Positions 52,521 through 61,236 of a stretch of 64,000 nt of DNA are shown here, one piece after another. Each line of letters starts with the position of its first letter. Positions within the stretch are counted from its first letter, which is position 1. Origin of the DNA: Paenibacillus radicis (ex Xue et al. 2023) (GTDB lineage Bacteria; Bacillota; Bacilli; Paenibacillales; NBRC-103111). Under the pieces are notes generated by a model that was given only the letters and a program-made list of their open reading frames with translations, was not told where the DNA came from and made no database searches. The position numbers and the translations under genes are program-made. The stretch is from positions 1 to 64,000 of the forward strand of contig NZ_JANQBD010000030.1 in NCBI RefSeq assembly GCF_024722015.1. Direction: 5' to 3'.

Positions 52521-53438
52521 ATGAAAGGTTACATCGCCAAAAGACTTCTGCAAATCATACCCGTTCTGTTCATAATCACCTTTATTGTTTATTCTCTGCT
52601 GTATTTAACAGGGGACCCGGTGCTGCTAATGCTGCCTGAAACGGCGACGGAAGAAGACCGGCAAGCCCTTCGGGAAGCGCTTCATTTGGACCGCCCATTC
52701 TACATCCAGTACGCGACTTTTCTTTGGGGTGTGCTTCACGGTAATTTTGGCAAGTCCTACTATTATGGTCAAGAGGCTTTGCCCTTCGTGCTGGAGAGGC
52801 TGCCGGCTACCTTTGAGCTTGCGACGGCTTCCATGGGGATCGCCATATTGATCGCAGTTCCGTTTGGAATTTGGTCCGCTACCCACAAAAACAAATGGTT
52901 GGACGTGATCATCAGCGGTTTTGCCGTATTGGGAAAAGCGATGCCTAATTTCTGGTTCGGGATTATGCTGATTCTGCTTTTTTCCGTGGAGCTTCATATG
53001 CTGCCGGTTTCAGGAAGAGGATCTTTCGAGCATCTCGTGCTTCCAGCGGTCACGTTAGGCTTTGGAGTCGCTGCGCAGATTACACGCTTGATTCGGTCGG
53101 CCATGCTCGAAATATTACAGCAGGAATATATTCGTACGGCAAGAAGCAAAGGCCTGATCGAAATGCTAGTCATATACAGGCACGCTTTTCGCAATGCGTT
53201 AATTCCGGTGGTGACCATCATCGCTATGCAGGCCTCATCGCTTATAGGCGGTGCCTTGATTACGGAAACCGTATTTTCCTGGCCTGGTCTCGGTCAATTG
53301 CTGGTGCAGGCGGTAAGCCGCAAAGATATGGCTATCGTTGAAGCGGCGGTGTTTATTATTACGTTGGTCGTCATTATTTCCAATTTGCTAGCGGATATCG
53401 TTTATAAATGGTTGGATCCGAGAATCAAGTACCAATAA
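52521..53438 (+). CDS. dppB: Peptide ABC transporter permease DppB-type
   Basis: This 305-residue permease has six membrane segments, the N-terminal KGYIAKRLLQIIPVLF, and the EAA-type loop YIRTARSKGLIEMLVIYRHA, typical of DppB/OppB. ATG follows GGGGGAGG. It forms the channel with the DppC-like partner. Confidence 0.93.
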   Translation: MKGYIAKRLLQIIPVLFIITFIVYSLLYLTGDPVLLMLPETATEEDRQALREALHLDRPFYIQYATFLWGVLHGNFGKSYYYGQEALPFVLERLPATFELATASMGIAILIAVPFGIWSATHKNKWLDVIISGFAVLGKAMPNFWFGIMLILLFSVELHMLPVSGRGSFEHLVLPAVTLGFGVAAQITRLIRSAMLEILQQEYIRTARSKGLIEMLVIYRHAFRNALIPVVTIIAMQASSLIGGALITETVFSWPGLGQLLVQAVSRKDMAIVEAAVFIITLVVIISNLLADIVYKWLDPRIKYQ

Positions 53439-53461
53439 AAACGAAGGAAAGAGCGATTCAT

Positions 53462-54343
53462 ATGAAAACAAATGGCTTTAAACGCGGGATGTCGCTTTTA
53501 CTTCGCAGTAAAACGGGGACCCTTGGTTTGATGATCGTCAGTCTTTTGGTTTTGATTGCTGTTTTTGCCCCTTGGCTTGCTCCATACGATCCGGCGAAAA
53601 TCAACCCTTCGGCTATATTAAAACCGCCGGCGTGGCTTAGTGGAGGAATGAGTCAACATATATTAGGAACAGATAACTTGGGAAGAGATATGCTAAGCCG
53701 CGTCATGTATGGCTCACGGGTTTCTTTGTTGGTTGGAATTAGTGCGGTTGTGGTTGCGGGAGCTATCGGTCTCGTTTTGGGCTTGATTTCCGGTTTTTAT
53801 GGGGGATTTATCGATAATCTTATTATGAGAGTGGTCGATTCGTTTCTCGCGATTCCGCATATCTTATTTACTTTAGTTGTTCTGGGTGTATTGGGGCCTA
53901 GTATGACTACGCTCATTGTCGTGTTAGGGGTGACGAATTGGGTTTCTTATGCCCGTGTAACGCGTGGCGAGGTGCTTAGTATCAAAGAGCGTGAATTCGT
54001 CAAAGCGGCCCATTCTATTGGAGTGCGCGACCGTATGATAATGATCCGGCATCTGCTGCCCAACGTTTTTTCTTCATTTATCGTTATTGCTACGCTGAAT
54101 GTGGCAGGCACCATTATTGCCGAAGCGTCTCTAAGCTTTCTGGGGCTTGGTATTCAACCGCCGGCTGTTTCATGGGGAGGAATGCTCAGCTCGGGGCGTA
54201 CGTATTTGTCTACCAGCTGGTGGGTAGCGACATTCCCGGGGGTAGCTATTACCATGACGGTGTTAGGTATTATTATGCTTGGGGATTGGCTTAGGGATCT
54301 TCTGGATCCACGTTCTCAGGGCCAGAAATACGCAAAGGAGTGA
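53462..54343 (+). CDS. dppC: Peptide ABC transporter permease DppC-type
   Basis: This 293-residue permease has an N-terminal helix, the HILGTDNLGRDMLSRVMYGS signature, and the loop FVKAAHSIGVRDRMIMIRHL. ATG 53462 follows GAAGGAAAGAG; a frame from 53408 overlaps DppB and is less likely. It is the partner of the preceding DppB-type protein. Confidence 0.93.
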   Translation: MKTNGFKRGMSLLLRSKTGTLGLMIVSLLVLIAVFAPWLAPYDPAKINPSAILKPPAWLSGGMSQHILGTDNLGRDMLSRVMYGSRVSLLVGISAVVVAGAIGLVLGLISGFYGGFIDNLIMRVVDSFLAIPHILFTLVVLGVLGPSMTTLIVVLGVTNWVSYARVTRGEVLSIKEREFVKAAHSIGVRDRMIMIRHLLPNVFSSFIVIATLNVAGTIIAEASLSFLGLGIQPPAVSWGGMLSSGRTYLSTSWWVATFPGVAITMTVLGIIMLGDWLRDLLDPRSQGQKYAKE

Positions 54344-54349
54344 AGAACC

Positions 54350-55342
54350 ATGGATCAAAATACGCTGCTGAAAGTGGAAGATTTGAAGACCTGCTTCTTC
54401 ACGGATAGTGGGATTGTGGCGTCTGTGGACGGAGTGTCCTTTTCTGTCAATAGAGGAGAAACAGTGGCTATCGTAGGTGAATCCGGATGCGGGAAAAGTG
54501 TGACCTCGTTATCTATCATGGGGCTTCTTGGTTCTTCCGGTAAAATAGTTAACGGCAGCATCCGGTTCGAAGGAAACGATTTATTGAAGCTGTCCAAAAA
54601 GGAAATGAGGACGATTCGTGGCAACAATATCGCCATGATATTTCAGGAGCCGCTAACCTCGCTAAACCCTGTGTTTACAGTTGGCTACCAGATCAGAGAA
54701 ACGATTCTCATTCATGAAAAAATAAGTAAAGACGCCGCCAAGCAGCGCGTGATAGAGCTGCTCAAGCAGGTCGGAATTCCGCATTCGGAGCGGATCTATC
54801 ATTCCTTCCCTCACTCCTTGAGCGGAGGCATGAGACAGCGGGTTATGATTGCGATGGCGATCGCGTGCCGGCCTAAGCTTATTATTGCGGACGAACCGAC
54901 AACAGCACTCGATGTAACCATACAAGCACAAATTTTAGAAATATTGAAATCTTTAAAAGAGCTCAACGATACAACGATTCTTCTCATTACGCATGACCTT
55001 GGGGTCGTAGCGGAGGTTGCCGACCGTGTCATGGTCATGTATGCAGGTCAATTGGTGGAGCAATCTGATGTATTCAGCTTATTTTCCGCCCCCAAGCATC
55101 CTTATACGCTCGGACTCCTTAATAGCACGCCTAAGATTCACAGGCTGTCCGAGCAGTTGGAAAGCATCGAGGGCTCTGTTCCGAACCCGTTGCAAATGCC
55201 TGTGGGCTGCCGGTTTCATCCGCGCTGTCCCAGCGCAATGGACCTATGCCGCCAATCCCCACCCCCGGCTATCAGCATGTCGGAACGTGAGGAAGTTAAA
55301 TGCTGGCTTTACGCAGAGACGAAGGAGGCAGCAGGCGGATGA
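54350..55342 (+). CDS. dppD: Peptide ABC transporter ATPase DppD-type
   Basis: This 330-residue ATPase has Walker A GESGCGKSVTS, signature LSGGMRQRVMIAMAIA, Walker B IIADEPTTALD and switch ITHDLGVVAEVADRV. The C-terminal oligopeptide domain has the conserved Cys cluster (GCRFHPRCPSAMDLC). It lies 6 bp after DppC and overlaps DppF by 4 bp. Confidence 0.94.
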   Translation: MDQNTLLKVEDLKTCFFTDSGIVASVDGVSFSVNRGETVAIVGESGCGKSVTSLSIMGLLGSSGKIVNGSIRFEGNDLLKLSKKEMRTIRGNNIAMIFQEPLTSLNPVFTVGYQIRETILIHEKISKDAAKQRVIELLKQVGIPHSERIYHSFPHSLSGGMRQRVMIAMAIACRPKLIIADEPTTALDVTIQAQILEILKSLKELNDTTILLITHDLGVVAEVADRVMVMYAGQLVEQSDVFSLFSAPKHPYTLGLLNSTPKIHRLSEQLESIEGSVPNPLQMPVGCRFHPRCPSAMDLCRQSPPPAISMSEREEVKCWLYAETKEAAGG

Positions 55343-56361
55343 CGGCTACCTATGGAGAAGATAACCTATTGCTGGAATTAAAGGGCGTTAAAAAATACTT
55401 CGACATCGGCAGTGAGGGGTGGTTTGCTCCCAAGCAGCAGCTTAAAGCGGTGGATGGGGTTGACCTGCGTATTTATGCGGGTGAAACTTTAGGCATTGTA
55501 GGGGAATCTGGGTGCGGGAAGTCCACGTTGGGCAATTTGATTTTGCGGCTGCTTGAGCCTACCGAGGGTAGTGTTATGTTTGAGGGAGTCGATCTGAATA
55601 CGCTGAAGGGAGAGCAGCTAAGGCGCAAGCGGGCACAGTTTCAGATGGTTTTCCAGGACCCCTACTCGTCGCTTAACCCCCGCATGCAGGTGTTCGATCT
55701 AATTGCAGAGCCGCTAAGAACTCATGGAGCCGTTAGGCGGAAGGAATTAAGCAAACAAGTCCATGAGCTATTGGAGGCTGTCGGTCTTGATCCTTCTTAT
55801 GCAAACCGGTATCCTCATGAATTCAGCGGAGGCCAGCGGCAGCGGATTGGCATTGCCAGGGCACTGGCTCTAAAGCCGAAGCTGATCGTATGCGATGAAC
55901 CCGTTTCCGCTTTGGATGTCTCGATTCAAGCGCAAATCCTTAATCTGCTGGCCAAATTGAAGAAAGATTTCCGGTTGACCTATGTGTTTATCGCTCATGG
56001 TATCCCGGCGGTGAAGCACATTAGTGACCATATTGCGGTTATGTACTTAGGCAAAGTAGTTGAAATAGCACCTACGGCACAATTAATGGGGCATACCGCA
56101 CATCCGTATACAGAAAGCCTGCTCGCGGCCGTTCCGATTCCGGACCCCACCTTAAGAGGCGCTAAAAAAGCCGGTTTGCTGGAAGGGGATTTACCGAGTG
56201 CAATTAATCCTCCTTCCGGCTGCCGCTTTCATCCAAGATGCCCTTATGCCACGGAAAAATGCCGAAACGAACAGCCCGAGCTCGCTCGAATATCGGAAGG
56301 CCATTATGCTGCATGCCACTATCCGCTGGAACAAGGAGGGCTGGCGAATGTCCTTGCATGA
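55339..56361 (+). CDS. dppF: Peptide ABC transporter ATPase DppF-type
   Basis: This 340-residue ATPase has Walker A GESGCGKSTLG, signature FSGGQRQRIGIARALA, Walker B VCDEPVSALD and C-terminal CRFHPRCPYATEKC. The switch region reads IAHGIPAVKHIS, with the usual HD changed to HG, which is unusual for the family. ATG 55339 sits in an ATGA overlap with DppD. It ends inside the next gene's 5' end (14-bp overlap). Confidence 0.93.
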   Translation: MTATYGEDNLLLELKGVKKYFDIGSEGWFAPKQQLKAVDGVDLRIYAGETLGIVGESGCGKSTLGNLILRLLEPTEGSVMFEGVDLNTLKGEQLRRKRAQFQMVFQDPYSSLNPRMQVFDLIAEPLRTHGAVRRKELSKQVHELLEAVGLDPSYANRYPHEFSGGQRQRIGIARALALKPKLIVCDEPVSALDVSIQAQILNLLAKLKKDFRLTYVFIAHGIPAVKHISDHIAVMYLGKVVEIAPTAQLMGHTAHPYTESLLAAVPIPDPTLRGAKKAGLLEGDLPSAINPPSGCRFHPRCPYATEKCRNEQPELARISEGHYAACHYPLEQGGLANVLA

Positions 56362-57328
56362 GCAGGAGTATAAAGAGTGCGAGTCCGAGATACGAGAGAA
56401 GGAGCAGCCGGAGACCCATGAGCATAAGCCGGAGCTTGGGGCACGGGTTCAGGATCATGAAGATGCGCAGGGGATTGATAATCAGACGCGTGAACATGAG
56501 CATGAGCTTGAATCTCAGACGCAGGAGCATGTACCTGATCAGACGATTGAGCCTCAAGAGCATGAACTAGAACATGCGCAGCTGCTGCAATGGGCCGAAG
56601 CTTTGGAAGCTCCTTTTGCGTTGAATGATTATAACGGCAGCGTCATGGGCGATATTGTTTTTGCCTATCAATCGGGCAGCTGTCCCATCTTGATCTCATG
56701 CCCGCATACCGTCAATCATCGGCGCGGCGATTGGGTAAAGGAAATGGATGAGTATACAGGTGCATTGGGCCTCATTCTAAAGAGCTTAACCGATTGCCAT
56801 TTGATGTTTACAACAAAGCTCTATGATGAAGATCCTAACTTCGTAGAAGGCGGCGTCTACAAATCTGAATTGGTGAGGCTGTCCAAGAAGCATGGAATCC
56901 GGTTTGTGATCGATTTGCACGGCGCATCTTCAACAAGAGAGTTTGACATCGATCTTGGTAGCCGGTACGGGAAAACGTTGCGGGAGCCTGCTGCGAATAT
57001 CATAACGGAACAGCTGCGCAAGCATGGGCTGAGCGATGTTAGATCGAATGATACATTTGCCGCAACAAGTCCAGGCACAGTTACCGCACACACTGCTCGG
57101 CACTTGAAAATTCAAGCTGTTCAAATTGAAATCAACGGGAAATACCGCAGTCCGCGTACCGATATTGAATCGTTTTTTAGGATTGTAAAAGGATTGACCC
57201 AAGCTATCGAATGCATAAAGGAGGATGTGAGACAAAATGAACGCCAAAAACAAAGGATCATACGGAGTGAGCGCTGCGCATCCGCTGGCCACAGACGCAG
57301 GAATATCCATTTTAGAGCAAGGTGGTAA
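56348..57328 (+). CDS. N-formylglutamate amidohydrolase-like protein with His/Glu-rich leader
   Basis: The first ~76 of 326 residues are low-complexity and full of Glu, His and Gln (for example REHEHELESQTQEH); they precede a catalytic domain (~85-305) of the FGase family, with ISCPHTVNHRRGD, IDLHGASS and VQIEINGKYRSP. The family hydrolyses N-formylglutamate-type amides with a metal ion. ATG 56348 follows GGAGGG, inside the end of DppF. The C-terminus runs 92 bp into the next gene, ending in a basic tail unlike the family; the original stop may have been lost. Confidence 0.8.
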   Translation: MSLHEQEYKECESEIREKEQPETHEHKPELGARVQDHEDAQGIDNQTREHEHELESQTQEHVPDQTIEPQEHELEHAQLLQWAEALEAPFALNDYNGSVMGDIVFAYQSGSCPILISCPHTVNHRRGDWVKEMDEYTGALGLILKSLTDCHLMFTTKLYDEDPNFVEGGVYKSELVRLSKKHGIRFVIDLHGASSTREFDIDLGSRYGKTLREPAANIITEQLRKHGLSDVRSNDTFAATSPGTVTAHTARHLKIQAVQIEINGKYRSPRTDIESFFRIVKGLTQAIECIKEDVRQNERQKQRIIRSERCASAGHRRRNIHFRARW

Positions 57329-58736
57329 TGCCATAGATGCGGCTGTCGCCGTTTCATTCGCGTTAGGTGTCGTGGAGCCCTACGGTTCAGGCATCGGGGG
57401 TGGAGGAGCTACATTGCTTCAGCATGAATCGATGGGGACCCCTCGTTTCTTTGATTATAGAGAGGTATTGCCGGCTTCAGGCATTGTATCTCCTAAGGAA
57501 ATCGGCGTCTCAGGCTTTGTGAAGGGCATGGAGGAGATGCACCGCAAGCTGGGATCCTTGCCGTGGAATGTACTGCTGCAGCCAGCCATCCAGCTAGCGG
57601 AAAAAGGGTTCATCATAAGCGAGATTATGGAGCATCAATTAACAACGGTTGCGTACTTGAACCGTTCCGCTTTGCCGCATTTTTTCCCTGAAGGAGAACC
57701 CTTGAAGGCGGGCTCGCTCCTAATTCAGCTGGAATTGGCGGATACCTTACAGCATATAGCAGCTCAAGGCTCCCGGTATTTCTATGAGGGAGCTGTGGCT
57801 GAAGAGATCGTCCGTCTTGTCGAAGGGATGTCTCTAACCGATCTTCAGGAATATAAAGTGTTGGAGAGAACGCCCGTATACGGACAGTTTGCGGGACATG
57901 ATATTATTGGTTCTCCGGCACCGTTAGCCGGTATCACCATTATTCAGGCATTGCAAATGGCGGAATATTTGAAGGTCAGCCAATATAAGGAGCGAAGCGC
58001 TGAGTTTGTTCACCTAATAGCCGATATTATTAAAGCCTGCTTTGATGACCGGAAACTTATTATGGGCGATCCGGGCTTTGTCCCCATACACTCAGAAGAA
58101 ATGACCTCGCCGACGTATTCCATTAACCTTGCCCGCAAGCTGAATCCTTACCGGTTGTCAGATGCTCCGGTAGAGGTGCCTAAAGATTACAACAGCACCA
58201 CTCATTTTGTTGTTGTAGACAAGCAGGGAATGATTGCGTCCGTAACCAACACGGTCAGTGATTTTTTTGGCTCCGGTGTATATTTGCGCGGTTTTTTTCT
58301 GAATAACCAGATGCGGAATTTTGCTTCCGATCCGACTTCGCCCAATAAAGCGGAACCGGGGAAGAGACCTCATAGCTATGTTTCGCCAACTCTTATTTTC
58401 AAACAAGGCAAGCCCTTCTTTACCCTTGGCTCCTCAGGAGGCAACAGGGTTCCGACAATACTTACCCGGCTGCTCGTTCGTTTCCTGCAAAATAAGATGA
58501 GTCTGGAGGAAGCAGTCCGATTACCCCGTTTTTATTCGGATGAGAGGCTCATTTATTTGGAGGAAGATCTGGAAGAAACGGAAAGGAATAAGCTTTTGCA
58601 AATGGGTTACCGGTTGCAGCATCATCCGGTTCCGATACGGTTTGGCGGGATTCATGGTATGGTGCTTGGAGAGCAGGGGGCTATGTACGGAATAGCGGAT
58701 CCACGGAGAAAAGGCAAGTGCACGATTAACCAATGA
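57237..58736 (+). CDS. ggt: Gamma-glutamyltransferase family protein
   Basis: This 499-residue Ntn-type enzyme aligns with GGT: GSGIGGGGATLL near residue 50 and the autocleavage nucleophile T321 in NSTTHFVVVD, then GFFLNNQMRNF and TLGSSGGNRVPTILTRLL. It should self-cleave into large and small chains before T321. No signal peptide is visible, so it acts inside the cell, probably on imported gamma-glutamyl compounds. It is the last gene of the operon; the start overlaps the preceding gene. Confidence 0.92.
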   Translation: MNAKNKGSYGVSAAHPLATDAGISILEQGGNAIDAAVAVSFALGVVEPYGSGIGGGGATLLQHESMGTPRFFDYREVLPASGIVSPKEIGVSGFVKGMEEMHRKLGSLPWNVLLQPAIQLAEKGFIISEIMEHQLTTVAYLNRSALPHFFPEGEPLKAGSLLIQLELADTLQHIAAQGSRYFYEGAVAEEIVRLVEGMSLTDLQEYKVLERTPVYGQFAGHDIIGSPAPLAGITIIQALQMAEYLKVSQYKERSAEFVHLIADIIKACFDDRKLIMGDPGFVPIHSEEMTSPTYSINLARKLNPYRLSDAPVEVPKDYNSTTHFVVVDKQGMIASVTNTVSDFFGSGVYLRGFFLNNQMRNFASDPTSPNKAEPGKRPHSYVSPTLIFKQGKPFFTLGSSGGNRVPTILTRLLVRFLQNKMSLEEAVRLPRFYSDERLIYLEEDLEETERNKLLQMGYRLQHHPVPIRFGGIHGMVLGEQGAMYGIADPRRKGKCTINQ

Positions 58737-58829
58737 AATGCTTGTAGGCCGCTGCACAAAATTACGGTTTAAGAACACGGGGCGCAGGTGAATAGCTGCC
58801 ATCGAGCCCGATTATGAATAAGGAAGTCA

Positions 58830-58860
58830 AAAAATGACGGTTACTGAACCGTCATTTTTT
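58830..58860. terminator. Intrinsic terminator after ggt
   Basis: AAAAATGACGGTT-ACTG-AACCGTCATTTTT is a perfect hairpin with A/T flanks. The gap 58737-59100 otherwise holds only the conserved motif at 58961. Confidence 0.92.
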
Positions 58861-58960
58861 GTTGTACCCAATAGTACACTAGTCAATTTTAGTAAACAGT
58901 CCGGACAATCGGCTTAAACGGACAGACAGGGTGGGTCGTTTTTGACAGTTTTTGTTTGGA

Positions 58961-58979
58961 GGTAAATTATTGTCGATTG
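58961..58979 (+). promoter_or_regulatory. Conserved 19-bp upstream motif, copy 3
   Basis: GGTAAATTATTGTCGATTG lies 121 bp before the secreted Ntn-hydrolase-like gene. It matches the copies at 46624 and 49600 at 16 of 19 positions. Confidence 0.5.
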
Positions 58980-59100
58980 AAAACTATTTCCTTTATTTTA
59001 CTATGGAATAGCAGGGTGTGAAGTTCCAAGGCTCTAGCAAAATGTGGCTTATGCTTTCGCGGCGTTTTTTGCTGCCAAAAAAATCTTAGGAGGCGATGTA

Positions 59101-61077
59101 ATGAACAAGAAATGGGCTGCAAAGATTATGGCTCTATCGGTGGCGTTAGCTGTACTGCTGCCGGCTGAAGCAGGTGTGTGGGCATCCAGTATGGCGGTCA
59201 GCACCGGCAATTCCTCGATCGACGGACGACCGGTCGCTTTTAAGAACCGCGACCATTGGTCCTCGCCGGATGGATGGCAGGTGTATCCGTATTATTTTAC
59301 GGCCGATAGCAGCTCTTTTGGCAGCGGTGATCGTTACACTGCACGCTTCAGTTACATGGGAGTGACGGCTAACGGCGATTCCGGCAAGGATTCAGTCACG
59401 AATACAACGATCCCATGGGCTGGCTCCAATGACAAAGGACTTGGCTTAGTCCAGGTGGCAGGGCATACGTTGTCTTCTGAATTTGCAACGGATCATGGAT
59501 ATTCGGTTTCACAGGATTTGACGAATGGCATGTCAGGCGGGTATTTGAATCATGTTATTTTGTCCCGTGCCGAAACGGTGGACGAGGTTGAGCAGATTTT
59601 GAGGGATACCAACAACGGGGGAGGGTTCCATAGCAGCTTCGCACGTAATACATCAGCTATGATTAGTGTATTTGACCGTAACGGCAATGCGGCCGTGTTC
59701 GAATTTGACGGCGATAGCTTTACCCGTGATAACATAACACAGGAGTACCAACAGGATGCTAACGGCTATTACACCGCTGCACATAATGATGATAAAGATA
59801 CAGCAAACCCGGCTGACGGCGCCTATAGCGGCTATGATTGGCGCAATAATTTCAGCAAGGTCAATTGGTCAAAGCCAAACGGATTCCCTTATTTCTACGA
59901 TCAGCAGACGACAACTATTCTTACGGAAACCGACCCTTACTCTCAAGAGGAGGATTCTAACGTCGTCAACACTGTGTATACACCGGATGGTATCCATGAC
60001 TGGGAGTTCTCAACCAGCGCGGTGAAGCGCCATACCCGGACAGGCATCCGTCTGGATGATCCATATAAGAAGGATTATCGTTATTTTATTCATAAAAATG
60101 TCGGCTCCAACGCGCTCGGGACGGACAATTACCTGGAAACGCTGAGTAAAAATATCGGTGAGCTTCCAGGCAGTCAGAAACCGACCGGATGGCATATTAA
60201 CCGTTTCGTTTCAACCTTTGGTACAGTGCTCGTCGGTAATAAAATTGGCGATCCTTATGGCGGCAAGCTCACCACCATGTGGGTGAACCTAGGCGAACCA
60301 ACGGTAGGCATATTCATTCCATTGTTCCCGTATACGGGTACAGTTCCTGCTGAATTGAATGATATGTACCTCGCGATCAACGCCAAACGCCACCTCGTGT
60401 ATAATTACACGGATGACAACGCTGTGGGCTACAGTGGGGGGCGCAACGCAGACCACACTATCGATACAGTTGCTTTAGTTGGTTCCACGAGCAATTACTA
60501 CGCCGAAGGCGGCATTCAGAACTACACATTCGATATCGAGAACTGGGCATTTGATGAATACGATAAATTCATGACCGATCTTAGAAGCGGAACGCGCACG
60601 GATGCTCAACTGAAATCGGACATGATCGCCTGGCAGCAGAACATGGCCACGAAGATGAAGACGCATTATATCGCCGGGACAAGCCCGAATGTAGCATTGA
60701 AAAAAGCAGTTACTGTCGATTCCACGTACAGTACCTATGCCGCTGCAAAAGCGGTGGATGGAGTCGTGGCGGATGAGTCCCGCTGGATCAGCGCCAATAC
60801 AGCGGGACCGCATTGGCTTGAGATCAATCTCGGTCAAAGCTACACGCTCAAGAATGCAGAAATTACAACCGGCAAAGGCACGAACGAAGCTGTTTCGAAT
60901 TTTAAGCTGCAATCATGGAACGGCACGGCTTGGGTCGATATCCCCGGCACTTCCGTCACAGGCAATACGAGCACTAAGGTCGTGCAAACCTTTACTCCGG
61001 TTGCGACAAGCAAAATCCGCTTCTATTCAACGGATAACGGCTACGTGAAAGTGAAGGATATTCGTTTGTTTGAATAG
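59101..61077 (+). CDS. Secreted Ntn-hydrolase-like protein with C-terminal discoidin domain
   Basis: This 658-residue protein has a signal peptide ending GVWA28, then SSMAVSTGNSSIDGRPVAFK and NRDHW, the start signature of choloylglycine/acyltransferase-type (C45-like) Ntn hydrolases in which a terminal Cys normally acts. Here Ser29 follows the predicted cleavage site. The catalytic region runs to ~510 and an F5/8 type C (discoidin) binding domain occupies ~527-658 (NVALKKAVTVDSTYSTYAAA). It is exported and probably binds glycans or cell wall. ATG 59101 follows AGGAGGCGATGTA; the frame is open to 59044. Activity is unproved. Confidence 0.78.
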   Translation: MNKKWAAKIMALSVALAVLLPAEAGVWASSMAVSTGNSSIDGRPVAFKNRDHWSSPDGWQVYPYYFTADSSSFGSGDRYTARFSYMGVTANGDSGKDSVTNTTIPWAGSNDKGLGLVQVAGHTLSSEFATDHGYSVSQDLTNGMSGGYLNHVILSRAETVDEVEQILRDTNNGGGFHSSFARNTSAMISVFDRNGNAAVFEFDGDSFTRDNITQEYQQDANGYYTAAHNDDKDTANPADGAYSGYDWRNNFSKVNWSKPNGFPYFYDQQTTTILTETDPYSQEEDSNVVNTVYTPDGIHDWEFSTSAVKRHTRTGIRLDDPYKKDYRYFIHKNVGSNALGTDNYLETLSKNIGELPGSQKPTGWHINRFVSTFGTVLVGNKIGDPYGGKLTTMWVNLGEPTVGIFIPLFPYTGTVPAELNDMYLAINAKRHLVYNYTDDNAVGYSGGRNADHTIDTVALVGSTSNYYAEGGIQNYTFDIENWAFDEYDKFMTDLRSGTRTDAQLKSDMIAWQQNMATKMKTHYIAGTSPNVALKKAVTVDSTYSTYAAAKAVDGVVADESRWISANTAGPHWLEINLGQSYTLKNAEITTGKGTNEAVSNFKLQSWNGTAWVDIPGTSVTGNTSTKVVQTFTPVATSKIRFYSTDNGYVKVKDIRLFE

Positions 61078-61088
61078 TTAGGAATGAA

Positions 61089-61133
61089 CAAAAAAATCCC
61101 GGCAACCGCTTATACTGGTTGCGGGATTTTTTT
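61089..61133 (+). terminator. Intrinsic terminator
   Basis: AAAAAATCCCGGCAACC pairs with GGTTGCGGGATTTTTTT around a short loop, closing the Ntn-hydrolase-like transcript. The hairpin has A/T flanks, so it could also act on the other strand. Confidence 0.92.
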
Positions 61134-61236
61134 GTTAATTATCAGAACCCATATTTACAAAAAATTAACATTTGAAGGCTGCAATTTGATATATTTAGAT
61201 GGAATGTGAATATTTTGTAAAGAGGTGATTCGGAGG

